From Lethocerus indicus (lineage: Eukaryota > Arthropoda > Insecta > Hemiptera > Belostomatidae): a stretch of DNA of 64,000 nt. The position numbers and the translations under genes are program-made. The notes below the pieces were generated by a model. The model saw nothing but the letters and a program-made list of their open reading frames with translations. It made no database searches and had not been told where the DNA came from. Location of the stretch: NCBI GenBank assembly GCA_019843655.1, contig JACDQD010000102.1:1745501-1809500 (forward strand), read 5' to 3'. Below are positions 20,581 through 34,849 of this stretch, piece after piece; position 1 is the first letter of the stretch; each line of letters starts with the position of its first letter.

Positions 20581-22829
20581 CCCCTACCGTTCTTACCTTT
20601 CATTCTATTGCTTCGGTTTTTTCCTAAACAAGCCTACATTATCTAAACGATAGCGTTTTTCGATCGGCTACCCAATTTTTATAAAAGTAATAAGTATTAC
20701 TATTTTAAATAATGTTCGGCTCATTCTTGTAGCGAAACACCCTCAGACAACTAAGATACTTGGCATAGTTATCACGCACTCAGCTTGAATACGACTGATG
20801 AATATTAACTGTTTAACCGCGGGATAAATTATGTCTACGCTGTTAGTTCTCATCAAATAGTTGGAATGTAGGTTATAGATAGTTTTGTCCCGGTTAGTCA
20901 TCGTTATTAAAAACCGTACCTAGCAGCAAGGTAAAATTATCAAATCAACAGGTTAAACAGTTCCGATCAAATCGGAATTACGAGAGAGTACATTATTTTT
21001 CAAAACCACTCGAATTTCCGCCGCGTTATGAAAACGATAGATTAACTGAATTCTGATATTAAGTAAGATTTATGCCACAGCAAAGTACTCGTAGTATATA
21101 TCTTTAATAACGGGAATTAAATGTATCTCCGAGTGAAGGAGGAACAGGGATATTATTATAACTGGTTGTTGATCGAGGCCTTTGTAGATGTTTATGAAAG
21201 GCTTTTAAACTACAACACTCCTAGGTTTATACAGAGACTGGGAGAGTTAAAGTCCACGAGTCTGAACAACCCACTAAGAAGAGTTTGTTGTCCCGAATCT
21301 CAAGACATTATTCTTCATTGCAAATCGGCCTGTTTTGATTGACAGCGGTGACTTTTACATGGAGTAACTCTTTCAAAAGTACTGAAGCAGAGTCAGTACT
21401 TACTAATTCCTTAATTAAATATTTCAGTTAAGTCTAAACTTTTAGACACATATAGAAAGAAGCGAAATTCACGCACATAATATTTTTATTTTTCAATAGT
21501 GTAAATTGAGACTAACAAGATATTATTATTGCCACAGTAAGCTTTTAAAGGTTACAATTACCGAAATTATAATTAAATAAATACTGCCTATAATTATAAT
21601 TAAAATACACCTAATGTACTGTTCATCGTACCCGTCGTGTAGATCTATACGGTAAAAACGTGTATTCATACGTGTTAATGTTTGTTGGCAAAATTTCACT
21701 AGTCTCCAATTCCAATGATGTGCTTTAAATTGTTGAATCAAATATCTCCGATGTGTGCGATAAGTGTCCGATGTAGTTGGGTTCGAAAGGTCCACGCGTG
21801 TCAAATTCTGAAGGTAATCTGGTTGAAAAACGGACGGTCCAAAGGCCCACAGTGGTGTGTTAACACCCACCACTTGTAGTAGGTCTACATAATTTCCGAA
21901 TAAATAATTAAGTATAGAAGACTTATCATTAAAGGAACATTTCATTGTATTAAATGTAAGAGTAATGGTTGCACATAGCGATTTGAAAGCACGCACTATT
22001 AAATGACTGCAATATAATTTAACTGATCGTGTAATCGTTCCCTTGATGATTGATTGGCATTTTAATTAGTAACCCGAAATAATTTCACAACACCAGAAAG
22101 CTAAGAAAGACGCACATAGTACTAAGCCGATACAAATTTTAGATCTGTAACATGATCATTGAGTGAATTAATATTTAAAGAATTTATGCGCGTCATTTGA
22201 AATAATTAATTTAATGTTTCAAAAGTGTGTTTAATCGTTACTTTTGCTTCACAATTGGTGTAGGTCTAAGTCAAAATTATGTCTCTCTTATTCTTGTTTA
22301 TAATGTTATGTTGTGTTAATTACGTATTCTACGGAATTGGAGAATTGAACATCCTTTGTGAGTGAAGTTATATAGGGTGAAAAATTGTAATTTTTCAAAA
22401 CATTAAAGAAGTCATTCCACTCTTCTACTCGCCTTTCGAGTTTTAATTCGGTTTTAAAGAAATTTCTATAAAAGAGCACTCCCGCCGGAGAGAAGTGAAA
22501 TGCCACCACAGTCCAAAACGTAGTTAACCTTGACGAACATTGAACTTGAATTCCAAACGTTTTGTGACGAGAGCGGAGGGGAGATTTATAGGCAAAACTG
22601 GTGGAAAGTGTTTTTTGTGCTGCCTTAACGAGATCTCAAATGTGACAAGGAGCGTCGTTTCAAAAGGGGCAGACGCCGCCAACCGATCGGCTCATTCTCT
22701 GTTTTATTAGCCGATTGTCTCCTTTCTTCGGCCGTCCCACAACTAACCTAACCTCCCCCCCCCCCAACGCTCCTATCACTTGAACTTCGCCCAAAACGTA
22801 TACCTCTTGTTGCTTAAAAGAGTCCAATT

Positions 22830-22831
<2 letters not shown>

Positions 22832-22888
<57 letters not shown>
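22832..22888. repeat. (AT)n microsatellite
   Basis: Uninterrupted AT dinucleotides, about 28 units. ORFs through it read as Ile-Tyr repeats and are artefacts. Confidence 0.95.
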
Positions 22889-22892
<4 letters not shown>

Positions 22893-25800
22893 GTAAACCA
22901 CAAACCCGCATCACTAATTACAGTATAATTGTATCAAAGATTGTTGCACAAAACCTCCTGAAATGTTATTATTTCAATTTATAAATAAATTCTGGAAATT
23001 GAAGCCCGAATCTGTGAAGAGTATAAATTGTTCTACGGTTTTTCACTTGTCACTCCGAAACCTAGGAGTTATCGCTCGATTGTATTCGGTGATAAGTTCC
23101 GAATAACCGGTGAAAGCTGGGGGACCGTTCCGCTGTCGATAAACGGGCTCAACAGATCCAGTTTTACTAATCAGTGAACCAAGAAATTTTCTCCCCAAAC
23201 CCCGCGCCCGCCCAACCGCCATCGCCCCGCAGAATGAAAATAACTATCCGGCCTGATCGCTCCACAGAGCCCTTTGTAGATTAGCTGACTTGTATTCATT
23301 GCAAACGGTGCGGAATTACCGGATTATGGCCGGGTTTCAATGCGGCGACAAAACGCACAAACCTAATATGGGTATATAAATACCGATCGCGATTAATTAA
23401 AATTAATAAGTGCCTAACAGGAATGAAAATCATAGCATTCATTCGTGTAATATCGTAGTTGCCTGGCCTGGAAATTGTTTTCAGAATAAATTCAAAACTC
23501 AAATATTAAATTAATGATATTACGCATAAAAAGATCAATCAATAATTATTGCATAAATATACTGATTATATATCCTGTAAATTTCTTTGGATAATGGGTA
23601 TTCTAAACAAGTTAATCAGTTGTTAATTCAGTACCTTCCGATGTCTTTATTTTAAAGTTTTATGTCTTCAGCAACCATTTTGTCTTTAACCGTTACATAC
23701 ATACATACATTAAATTCCTCATTACATGATTCCTCTGTAAATGTCAGTTGTACAGTCGTGTATTTGATAACATTCAAATGGGTAATGGGGAACATTATCT
23801 ACGAATTTCAAAATCCATTATCCAACGCCCGTTCAACTGTCTGTTCCGGTGACCCCGAATCGATTCGCGACCGGAATAAAGGTGAAGAACTACCCCCGGG
23901 GGGAGGGGGATGAGGGGGGAATCGACGTGGGACGGGGAAGTGTGAGAATTTCCAACAGCGGCCGTTGGGAGCCCGGAAGGGGAGTAAAAAATATCCGGAA
24001 CTGTTGCACAATCCAGGGAAGAAAAGATCGTTGGGCAAGCGGAGGGTGAGAGCAACCCTCGCGGCTCTGAGAACTAGTCGGGCTAAACCCCCTCCCTCCC
24101 TCCACCCCTCAAGGATGACGACAGCGCGACGGGTTAAAAAAGTCCCAGTTCCGACATAATACGCCATCCGATTGTTTCTCATACCGGCCCCACACATATT
24201 ATTAAAAGGGTAGTGGCAGTTATATAATGGCCTGATGTATATAGAAAATAAATCCAGTAATAATACAAAAATAAGCCCGACTTTATGTTGAATATGATTC
24301 AGAACTGGGAGTTCTTTGCATGTATGGGGGTAGGGTAGATACCTCCCTAACTCATGAAATATTGCATTGAATTCCGATATTTGCCAATTGCCTATATCGT
24401 CTTATTAGTTGTAATTATTTATTGACAGCACCTTATCGCAGGAAAATGATACAGTTTAGGACGTTTTAACAGTAAATACGACTTCGGTAGAAACTAGTTA
24501 AATGGCTTTGTTATTGTCATTGTTTCTAATATAAAAATTAGAAACAGGGTAAACGAGTAGTTTTGATATCAGTAATGGGTATCAGAATTAGACGAGAAAA
24601 ATAGAAACATTAAATATAACATATTTGAAAGGACATAATAAATATAACGAAGTTGCGTTTATTGAACCGGTGCACTTCAATGAGTTTTCGAAACTGGGGC
24701 AAAATGTCCCCATTCTTCCACGCCTATTCTTCCATCGGCCTTCGACCCGGGCCTCACTCAACATCCGATATCCCCGGACGGCAACAAATGTGCAACAGTC
24801 GAACCCACCCAACCCGAGAGCGAAAGAGAGGAGAAGAAATAAATCAACAATCAACAGGTATGAAGTTCTCCCGATTACAATGAGTATTCTGCGAGGCGGG
24901 GCCCTTTCCGGAGGTCGCACACTCGGCCCTACCTGGTGGAAGGGCCCATTGTAAAAAAAGAAGCCGAAATTATCCTTCCGACGGGGCCATTGTATCTCAC
25001 AAACAGGAAACATCTGCCCCGCTCGCTCTCCTGTCCGTCTGGGATTTATCCTAATGCTAATCATTTTCTTTCACGAATCCGGGTCCTCCCCGCCTCTTCA
25101 GGACTCTTGATCCCGCAATTGAACGTTACGCGTCAGTTGGATTCGCCGGACTAAGAGTTAGTTATACTTCTGATACCAAAAATGACTGTAGTTTACTCTG
25201 AATCGATTCAAATAAAACTTGGCGAGTAGCCTCTTCTGCGTTGCTCGTTTTCACGATCTTCTCCAAGCACCGGTACCGGACTTATCGATATTTAGTAATT
25301 AGGAAAACGATTTTTATTGTATATTACAGAAGCAAGGAATTCAACTGCAGTAATGCAAGAATGGAAGTAATGCAGTGAAATGTTTTGCAATCTATATACA
25401 CCCCCCGTGCATAGGATCTTTATTCCCCGGTGCATAAATTTAAGGTGACTCAAAATTTATTATTTAAACACCAAATTTAAATATATTTCGTGTTACTTTA
25501 ACTAAATTCTCGTATAACTGAATCCTCAAAAGTGCTGCTACCTTCGTATCTGTGCGCGACCACCTGGGTTCACTCTGAGAGATACGATATGCCTGTATAA
25601 GATGTCAAAAATGTGGAAGAAGAAAAGAGGTACAGAATAGCATCTTCTTTAAATTGGTTATAAGGGCCCCGTTCCCTTGATATTAAGAACTAATCCACTC
25701 TTATATATAAATTACGCGACTTCAGATTCACGTCATATAAGATGTCGCCTTTTGCCACACATGATTTACATCGATTTATAACGACGGATAGAATCCAAGG

Positions 25801-25924
25801 AACTTTAATTTCTCAAGAAAAAAAATGAAGACGAATTCCGAAAATAGGAAGGCGACCAACTTAAAATACGAAGTGACAATTCGCAAAGTAGGACTTAATG
25901 AAAGACCAGCGCATTAAATAGGGA

Positions 25925-26300
25925 GCGGCGGGGGGGGGCTGTAATTTGGTCCCGCTGGGAATATCTCATTAAAGAGTTAGGCTCGTTTGATTTATAATTA
26001 TAAGCGAGTTTAGGGGGAGTGGAGGAGGGAAGGTGCGCCAAATTTGATCAAAGCCTTTCAAACAGGCTCCCCGTCGTCGCCCCGTGAAGCGACAAGCAGC
26101 ATTAAATTCCACAATTAAACTCTCGACGGAAGATGAGAGGCTCCCTAAATATATAGGCCCGTTCTGTTACTTATCCCGGTCCGCTTCTGAGGCGCCCTCT
26201 CGTTTATTCGACGGATGATGTATTAGGAAGAGAATTCAATTTCGTTTGTTTTACCGCGCGAATCATTTTACCGTTTTCATTTACCTAAATGGTAAATGGT
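25925..26300. promoter_or_regulatory. Candidate upstream enhancer with TCF-like and palindromic words
   Basis: It contains TTATAATTATAA (25992-26003, a perfect 12-bp palindrome), TTTGATCAAAG (26043-26053, TCF/LEF-like in both orientations) and an inverted repeat CATTTACC/GGTAAATG (26278-26298). The block is compositionally distinct from its flanks. Enhancer function is inferred. Confidence 0.35.
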
Positions 26301-26472
26301 CCCTGTCAGCGAAGACTATTTCGCCGGTCGAAAACAAAAACCACATAAACCACAAAAAGCACAAAAAACTCATAACTTCCATTTGAATACCAATTTAATT
26401 GGACTCAAACTGATTTATCCTTAGACCGATTTCCTCTGCGTCATCGAATTACGATGCAGGGATATAGTAGTT

Positions 26473-26500
26473 TTCGTTAATAGTAGTTCGTTAATAGTAG
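26473..26500. repeat. Tandem duplication of a 14-bp unit
   Basis: TTCGTTAATAGTAG occurs twice in direct tandem (26473-26486 and 26487-26500), followed by a partial third start, TTC. Confidence 0.85.
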
Positions 26501-27109
26501 TTCTTCTACCAGTTATTTGCTTTTCTTAGTTCAGTAAACTGCATAGTACTCAAGTTACAAAATTGAAAAAATATTGTTACACATTGATGTGATAGGTGTC
26601 ACAAAGTGAAAAATATTACAGGCATTAAGGGTTATTCTATTTTCGATTCTGTTTGACCTGTCGTATTTGTAGGAGCGTGATAAGGTTGGAGCACCCCTTG
26701 GGACTAGACCGGTTTCAACATTTCACCATCGCTAGTGCTGGACAATGAGAACTAGTTATTTTGCTCTTTCACCCACCATTGAGTTTATTACAACATTATG
26801 TCGATATTAAAATTTGTCAAAATGAAATGCATGAATTGCTGGTTATCATTATAAAGTAATAAAATGTGTTGTTTTGAATTTATTAAGTGAAAATCATATG
26901 AGGAAATAGAAACGACAATATCATTCGAGAGGGAATTTTGGGTCTAATTTAAGAAAGCTTGTATCTCATATTAATTTGTAATATATTTTGTGACATCCGA
27001 GTGTAAAATTGTAAGTCACACTTAAGGGAAAAGTCATACTGAAGCCGAGTGGTTGGTTTCTGCCTACTCATTCTCAATAGGAGAGTGCCAATTAAAATTC
27101 GAGATAAAG

Positions 27110-27370
27110 GGATGTCCTAGCTGTCGTTTTTTGCTCGCGCGACCGCACTACCGCTAATAGCCTGTAAACAGATGTCAATATTTGCGGCCGGCCACAGTTG
27201 GTCGTTTTTCAGTTGAGGATCCAACAGGATCCGATATCTTATTCTGCGATTTGTTGAACGAACCGAATTGGTTTCCGAACATTCAATTGCGGATTGTTGG
27301 GAACGAGGAATGAAAGCAATGTCAAGAAACGACAGGGAAAAGTCACACAGCTCTTTGATCATGGAGATCA
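27110..27370. promoter_or_regulatory. GC-richer candidate element with forkhead- and TCF-like words
   Basis: TGTAAACA near 27164 is a forkhead-type core next to CAGATG. CTTTGATCA near 27353 is TCF-like, followed closely by GATCAATCA. An 84-codon ORF spans it on the minus strand without any domain. I read it as a possible conserved non-coding element. Confidence 0.3.
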
Positions 27371-28910
27371 ATCATTTAGGGAACAGAGACTGGTAATATT
27401 GTTGGGGGCAAAATAATGTCGTATTTGTTCATTTTTATGACGGACTGCATAAAGAGATAGGACAGATTTAGACAAAAAAAATAATTTGATCCACATTTTA
27501 GCTACAAGAATACAGAAAACGCTGTATGCGATAAGATTCAGACGCGGGATGAATGAGCGAATAAACTGGAATATGAAATCATATCCTGCCAAAATCATAA
27601 ATTGGTACATGATATTAAAGTTCTGTCTCTTTGTTCCGTTACGTTTGTAATTAAAGTGAAAAACAGGCATATTCATCAAGAACGAATGTAATACCGATAG
27701 GATATAGACCATTTTGAGAACTGGGTTTTCAAAATCGTGTTCACCATGTTCCAGTTTGGACTGCAGGCTGTGGGGCGGAGGAAGCGCATCTGTCAGAGCT
27801 GTTGCGGCCGAGACCGGAACCTTATTCCTCTACCTGGGACCAGGTTCTCAGAAATCTGTTTTCCTGCTGCCTAATGACAGCCGCGCGCCGCCATCTGGCA
27901 ACAGTCGCACCGCCACGACAGCAGTGGTGCACCGCCGTTTCGTTCTCATGGGTTGAAATTCCCGCGGGGCTTGAGCGAGTCAAAGGGGAAACTGATTTGC
28001 ACACTTCGACCCCTGGATTCGTCGCCGTGCTCAGGTGGGGCGTTTCTGAAACTCGAATGACCTATTTTGGAGCCAGGTGAATCGGTCTACAATGAATGTT
28101 AATAACAGCCACGAATGTTCAAGGACAATTTTCGCTACAGAGACCTGGAATACAAGGGACAGTAAGTATTCCTAAAGAGTCGAATTGTGAGATCAGAGAA
28201 TGTTGATACCGGAAATATCCCCAATTTAGCTACAGCGACAGGAGACGACACAGTATAAGAGCAATCGCCGTTAAAACGAGACAGATGCTTAATAATAGCG
28301 CGCTCTCCTCTGATGTATCGGTGGCTCTGCATATGTTGAAAGCCTGGGGCTCACCCCTCCCACCCGGTTGTTTCGAAATCTGGACCGAAAGACGGACTCT
28401 TTCGATCCTCTTGCGATAAACATCGCCGTCCCACGATCGACAATGTCGAGTCACACGCTGCCCCAAAGTCTTTTATGGCATAGAATTAATTCTATTCTTA
28501 ACACACTTCAGAAACACTTCTCGAGATTACTTTAGAAAAGTAGTTTGCTTCCAATCTGAACTAATAATTAAACTATGTATATATGTCGTTGTTATATCCA
28601 GATTTTATTTATAAATTGTTTAATTGATAATTGTATCGCATCGTAATTCTCATAGGGTCACGTACTTCAAACATAAATCAAGGACAGAACTGAAATGAAA
28701 GCGAAATGAAGGAGCTTTTTTGAGAGGAGTACATGGAGTATGTACTCGACCCGGTTCATGAAATGCAAATCGTATATGTTTTGTAAACCAAAATTATAAC
28801 AGAAAAGATAAAAATAATATTTTAAGACACTTACCTATAGAGAAGAGTTACTATCGTGGAGGATATCTAATGTTGTTCCTTTGACACCTTTAATATATAT
28901 TCCCTTATAT

Positions 28911-29016
28911 ATTCACATAATATTCACTTATATATTCACTTATACATTCACTTAATATTCACATATATATTCACTTAATATTCACTTATATATTCACTTT
29001 TAACCAGTATATTCAC
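28911..29016. repeat. ATTCAC array with 11-12 bp period
   Basis: Nine ATTCAC words begin at 28911, 28922, 28934, 28946, 28957, 28969, 28980, 28992 and 29011. The first eight are spaced 11 or 12 bp apart and alternate between ATTCACTTATAT-like and ATTCACTTAAT-like units. It is a short minisatellite close to helical periodicity. Confidence 0.9.
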
Positions 29017-30172
29017 TGTGCATATTTCACTGTTTTTCATGTGCGTCACACTTCCCAATAGGCCTTGGTAGGCACTTCTGTACCAATCACTTTTTTAATT
29101 TTATGTTGTTAGAAGAGAGGCTCATTTCAAAAGTCATAAGGCTCATAGGATAAAGAATTATTTATTTAGTAAACTTAGTAATATTATAACTTTATGTCCA
29201 ATTTCCACTGAACTACAGATGGACTGAAAACCCAGTTAATTTTAATAAGCTTCGTAGCTGACTGCAGCATAACACTACTGAGGGTGAAAATAAAATGAGG
29301 GTGAAATTTAATTATAATGTTCTATACAGTTGAAACTTGCATTGATGTTCAAGAACACATGAATAATATCAAACTTGAAAAACTGAAATTTACAAAGAAC
29401 GATGTTTCAATAAAATTTTGTACCCACTTAAGGCACTTATGTATGATTCTAGCGGGATGACCCGGATCAAATATCGGTACTTCCGTCCACATTGTTTACA
29501 AGAGTCCCGATGTCGGCAGCTGCCCTCCGGAAGTTAACGTAAGAAAAAAAATCTAGATTCCCTTTCTGATACGGCTATCGTAAAATGATATTATCGTGAA
29601 AACAAAGTCGCAGAAAATGTTTTCTTCTTATGTGTCTGCATGACTGTGCAGATGTTTCCGACAAGATTTGCCAACTCTGAGAAGAATAAAACCTAAACGT
29701 ACCAATTTCTGAATAAACAATATTGTTTTTAATAATAATCTTCTTCCCAGAAATTTCAGTTCAATGACGTGCATTGATTAGGTTGATGAAACTGAAATTG
29801 AGCTGAATGAAAGTAAGCACTAGTTTTTAATACGCCTAGCTGTTTTAATTTAGAATTTCACTGTTAGAACAACAGAGTCAACCTGGTCAAATATCAATTT
29901 ATCAGCGTATAAATTTGCAGCCGTTAAAAGCGCCAAAATAGACTGTAACCGGGTTTTCTTCGCTTCATCGTGAGGCCCCGAGCAAATAAAATACCGCGCT
30001 CCTTCTTTGGCCTCTACACAGAGCCCTGCCCAGTACGCGTTTCAGTGTAGTACATATATTTATATGTACAAAAAACGCGGCTGCTATCTGCCATATGGCG
30101 CCGCCTCTGCGGTCACCTCCCGGAGTTCAACTAGCCGCGACCGGGTTGAAACTCCTTCCACCCAAAAAAAAG

Positions 30173-30176
<4 letters not shown>

Positions 30177-30211
<35 letters not shown>
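30177..30211. repeat. (AT)n microsatellite
   Basis: Uninterrupted AT dinucleotides, about 17 units, preceded by an A-rich run. Confidence 0.95.
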
Positions 30212-30216
<5 letters not shown>

Positions 30217-30673
30217 GTATCAAGAAAACTGGCGTAATAATAAAACCAGTTTTCACCTTCTCGAGTTACAAACGATTAGGGCCAGTTTAGGCCACGGAGG
30301 AAGCAAAAAAGGAGTGGGCAGCGCGGTGGGCCATTTAATTTTTGCGGTTTCACTTGTCTCGACGTTTTTACCTGGATACGACTGTATTAATTTGTTTTCA
30401 TAAGGTACGAGGCGTTTATGTTACTGGCGCTCTCTTGGCAAATTGTCCTTCAACACCTTGTACATGTACGTCACTCATGTTCACTCCCCCATGAAAGGAG
30501 CAGTGAACACAATTCTTTAACATTTTTTCAGGTTAGAAATTTACACTACTATTAGCAGACATAATATAATAAATTGATTCTTCTAGATCTAAATAAAGAG
30601 TGAGGATTGATTTAATAGTCATTAGTCCCCCGTACATATAAAACTGTTTTGGGAGCGGGCTTTGTACTCCTTC

Positions 30674-30687
30674 GCTCCATCTAGCGG
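30674..30687 (+). promoter_or_regulatory. CTCF-like motif
   Basis: GCTCCATCTAGCGG matches 12 of 14 positions of the arthropod/vertebrate CTCF core GCGCCMYCTRSTGG. Similar words occur at 35749 and 45917 in the same orientation. Confidence 0.35.
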
Positions 30688-33600
30688 GGTAAAGAAAAGG
30701 CTTCCAAAAGTGATTAATGGTTATAAGAAACTGGTACTGGTCTAGTTTCAAAAGAGCGAGAAGTAACTGGTCTTCGCGCATAATTAATAGGGCTATCGTA
30801 TAAATCAATGTGTAGGGGATTAAGTAAACCAGTTCACAATAAATTGAAACTATATCTGCCAAGTAAATTGTACATTGAATAATCGGTGAAATGACCGTAA
30901 TATAAAAAATTGTGAATTCGTACGATTTCAACACTTTCAACAGCATAACAGATGATACTGCTTTGTGGTTTTGCCGGTATGAATGAAAATTATGAAGCCT
31001 GGGCATGACACGATCTAATAACTACTACAGTTACAGACCCACAACGGAACAAGAAGATACAGGTGTCTTGTTTTAATTGAAATCTATTTTTCGACGAGTT
31101 TCTAATAATTTGTTAGTACAACACCATCGTTGTTAGTTCAACGTTCCACATTTCATTCAAATACTAGCCATACGCTTTCCGATCTTAGTCCTTACGGTAA
31201 AAAAAAGGTGCTTCGAATCTGATTGAAGTTCGCTTTCTTGAAATAGCCCCCTGGGGCCGCTCTACTATTATACGCTATTCAGAGTTCCAGTTTGTCCCCC
31301 TATTCAGGCGGCCTATTGTCGAACTGAATTTCTTACCTGGATCTGAGCAACAGCTGCCTCCTTAGCCAGCACGTTCCCTCCTCTGCCCCAGAAACCATTA
31401 CCAATCTCCTATCTTTCGGGCAATCTTAACACCAGGACCAGTCATTGGGGCACATTTTATATTCCCAATTGAATATAGCAGGGAACAATCAAATATATTC
31501 CCGACTTCGAAGTGATTCGAAGCTTCAGCTTTCAGTATGTAGACTTTAAGCAGAAGAGTTTAGGAAATCAACGTTTGTAATGCCGTCCAGAACAATCAAT
31601 CCTCCAGCAATCAATCTCGAGCCATTTCAGGAACTTATCCGAAAAAACGATGTGCATTTAGATATATTTATGTAGTATACGTCCTTTCATAGACCACATT
31701 GTGAGAATACGGAAACTATGAGTATTATTTGGACTACTGCAAAATACAATGTAGAAACAATTTGATGAACTGGTGTGTTATCTATCGAATTTATCAGTTA
31801 TTGTAACCCTTCAATAGTTTGTTGCGATCTTTGTTAGAACACCACTGATCCTTAATTCCTTAATATTACTAGCCGTTACTTATGTAATTATGCATAAAAG
31901 GAGAAAGACATTATAATAGATTGTGGATCCTCCAGGAATGGAACACAATTTCGAAACCTAGTCCAAGAACAAGTTTAAAAACGTTAGTTAAAAAAGGTAC
32001 CTGAAGAGGGCGACTGCGATCGAAACAGGTGACTAAGGGTGAGACATTTTTAAATATCTTTCCTTTTTCTTTGATTGCATCATTAACCTCGATAGTAACG
32101 GACGTAAATGCCATGTTTCTTGCTATCTTCAACCTACACTGTTTCGTTTGTTCTTTTACTACCTAACTTACAACCGGTGGTAAAAACTTTGATTAATAAT
32201 ATTTGCCTGATCCCATATTTGTTTCCATAAGTTTCCTTAGTCGCTCTGCCTACTTACTACTCGCAGCAATGAGAACTAACGTGGGAGGGATTATTGAATG
32301 CAATGTGTCCCCCGCCGCCTCCACATACTATTACGTGTGTCCTTCGGGAACTAACACAGCCATTATTATTACGCAATCCTACATGAAAACATTTTCGAAA
32401 ACAATTTTCTTTTCCTGGGCGAATAAATTCCTGCGAATTCCCCATCGTTGTCCCATCGGATCCACATGTGCCGCCGCCACTTCGCCGACCCAAGTCAAGC
32501 AGTGAGAGAGAGAGAGGGCGTTTGCTGTTCTCGTACCGGGAGCACTATCGTAGGGGCGTTAGCCGGAAGAGCTCCGTCCCACGCTCCGACCGGCACAGTT
32601 AACAGCCAGCGGTTTTGACTGACTGCTGATATCGGGCCGATAACGAGGGGCCGGTAATGGAACGCGGCGACACCGGGGGCAACTACCTCAATGTCGTTTT
32701 GCCGAACCCCGGCCAAGATATGTGTTCTCCGCGCGGATGGCGAAATAAGAATAGCCTAGGTAATGGGAACACCAGAGAGTGCTGATTTGATCAGAAGTAA
32801 TACCTACTCTCATTTTTGCGTTTTATACTGCTTTTACATAAATTTAAACTTTCCTCTCCAACGTAATATTTTAAATTCTGATTTTCTTAGTCTGAAAAAA
32901 GGATTAAGGTTATTTATCTCGAATTGGACCAAACTCTCCAGAATGTCATTCCAGGGAGACTTTCTCAGGGCCGTCATCGATATTCAAACAGTTTCTAAAC
33001 TGTAACCAAAGATTTTCGGCAAAATAATCTGGGACATACGTCAATTAAATATAGTTGATTCGGCGTGTGCGATGTCCACGTGACCCGATAAAACCTGAGT
33101 GATAGATACCAACAACTTGAAGGAGAACTATCTCAGACGAATCGCCATTTGGCTATTTGGGGAAATTAAACGAAACGAACTATCGAGACGACACCGACTA
33201 AAGTGGAGATAACATAACATGAAACTCTCGGACCGAAAACGATTTCAATATTTCAACACCAGATGTCTGAGTCAGTTCTCAGAGCATTATCCGTTTTCGT
33301 TCACTTTTCAAACGTACTGACGCATTAAATGAAAAATCATTTAACGTGTTTATTAAGTGGAGTTCAATTTAAATCTGGAAGAATAAAATGCTGCTGTCTC
33401 GTGTACTGAGCAACTGAGGAGCTTAGGTGCCACTAATATAGCCTCGGAAACCGAGAGAGGTTGAACCGGTTGAAGAGAGGTTGAATCTAGCATAGGTACA
33501 AATGGGAAGATTGCATGCACTATGGTATTCCAAACTCAGAACAGAACAGAATTATAGACTGCATCAATTTACATGACTTCCAATACATGACTTATTTTAG

Positions 33601-34849
33601 ATTTTAAAGTACCGATATTAATATACTTTCACGAATTAAAAATCATTAATTTTATTTACGATGGCACATATTTATGTAAGAATACTCGAGGAGGATCTAA
33701 CGTAATGGTCAATGACTATCCTGGGTGTCTTTTTATAGAGGCTTCTTTTATGTCCAACCGGTCCTGTTGCAAAACGAACACTTGAGCGGCGACCATTGAC
33801 CACTTTCCAGATGGCGATGTAAATTTCACTCGCCATTGACGGGAAGCCAAAATCATCTTAATTATACTTTGCGAGAGTGTTCCAAAGAAATGTGGGCGCG
33901 CAAGTTTATTTGTAGCCGATATGGAATAGGATGTGGGCAGGAATGGAGAAATAGAGCTCGTCACTTGATTCCTATAAAGTACGAGGTTCATGTAATTTTG
34001 TTTCTATCGCCGGAGAACAGAAGAATGATTCATGAGCGTAATAATTATTGATAGCCTATATCACTAAATCTCTGGTATACATATCTTGATAATAACCAGT
34101 GCAAATATATGTAACCATATTCAACTGGAGTCCTAAAAGTTTTCGTATGGGAGTTGACAGAATAGGAACTTAGTATCTATATTTACTTCAATGATATGAA
34201 GTCTGCCCGATTCAAAAATAAGATAAAACGTTTTTTTCATTCAAGATTCTTGTTCAAGATAAGGTTCTTGTCATAATTGGAGAAGACAATCTTTTCGAAA
34301 AATCATTTTTACTATGAATTGTCAGAATCGTTCATTGCCAATGAGTCGTATCGGACTGCCAAACGGAAATCAGGAATCTATACACAAATTATAACTGAGC
34401 TTACTCTATTGAATTTTAAAGCGAAGGCTGAGAAAAAATGTTTCGAACTAGTGGTAAATAGAAAAAAAAAACAACGGGACATAAATAATTGGGCCGTCGA
34501 GGTTTCGAGCGACAGGATAAAAATGTAAACGGTCGGCTCCGCAGATAATATTCATTGGCATGACCACATCCTGGAGATAACTTCAATTATACGATTTATC
34601 GCCTGTGGGGGATCGTGACAAGAGATCGGTTTACAGCCGAGATCGGACAGTCGCCTAATTAAACGGATTCCAATGAATATAAGAAACGGAAATGGGTGAA
34701 AATTTCAAGTGCATCTCAATCTTTATGACATAGCTACAGTAATTTTTATATAAAGAAAAAAAAATCCCTCGTCGTATGCTCTCGTCGTTGTTTACAGATC
34801 CTTATGATCGAATTTTCAGGTATGCTACTCTAAATTCGCTTGAATCTGT

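Larger units (their letters stand above)
20581..28880. other. Intergenic, proximal upstream of mex3
   Basis: No gene supported. GC-richer islands lie at about 22640-22780, 23100-23280, 23830-24110, 24690-25140, 25925-26240, 27110-27370 and 27760-28070. Minus-strand ORFs at 21526-21996 and 27368-27712 are hydrophobic but have no recognised domain or supported splice structure. Confidence 0.5.

Noticed and set aside
27040..27120. GCCGAGTGGTT, like the A-box/D-arm of tRNA-Ser or tRNA-Leu
   Set aside because: No matching B-box, no acceptor-stem pairing and no cloverleaf can be drawn downstream.
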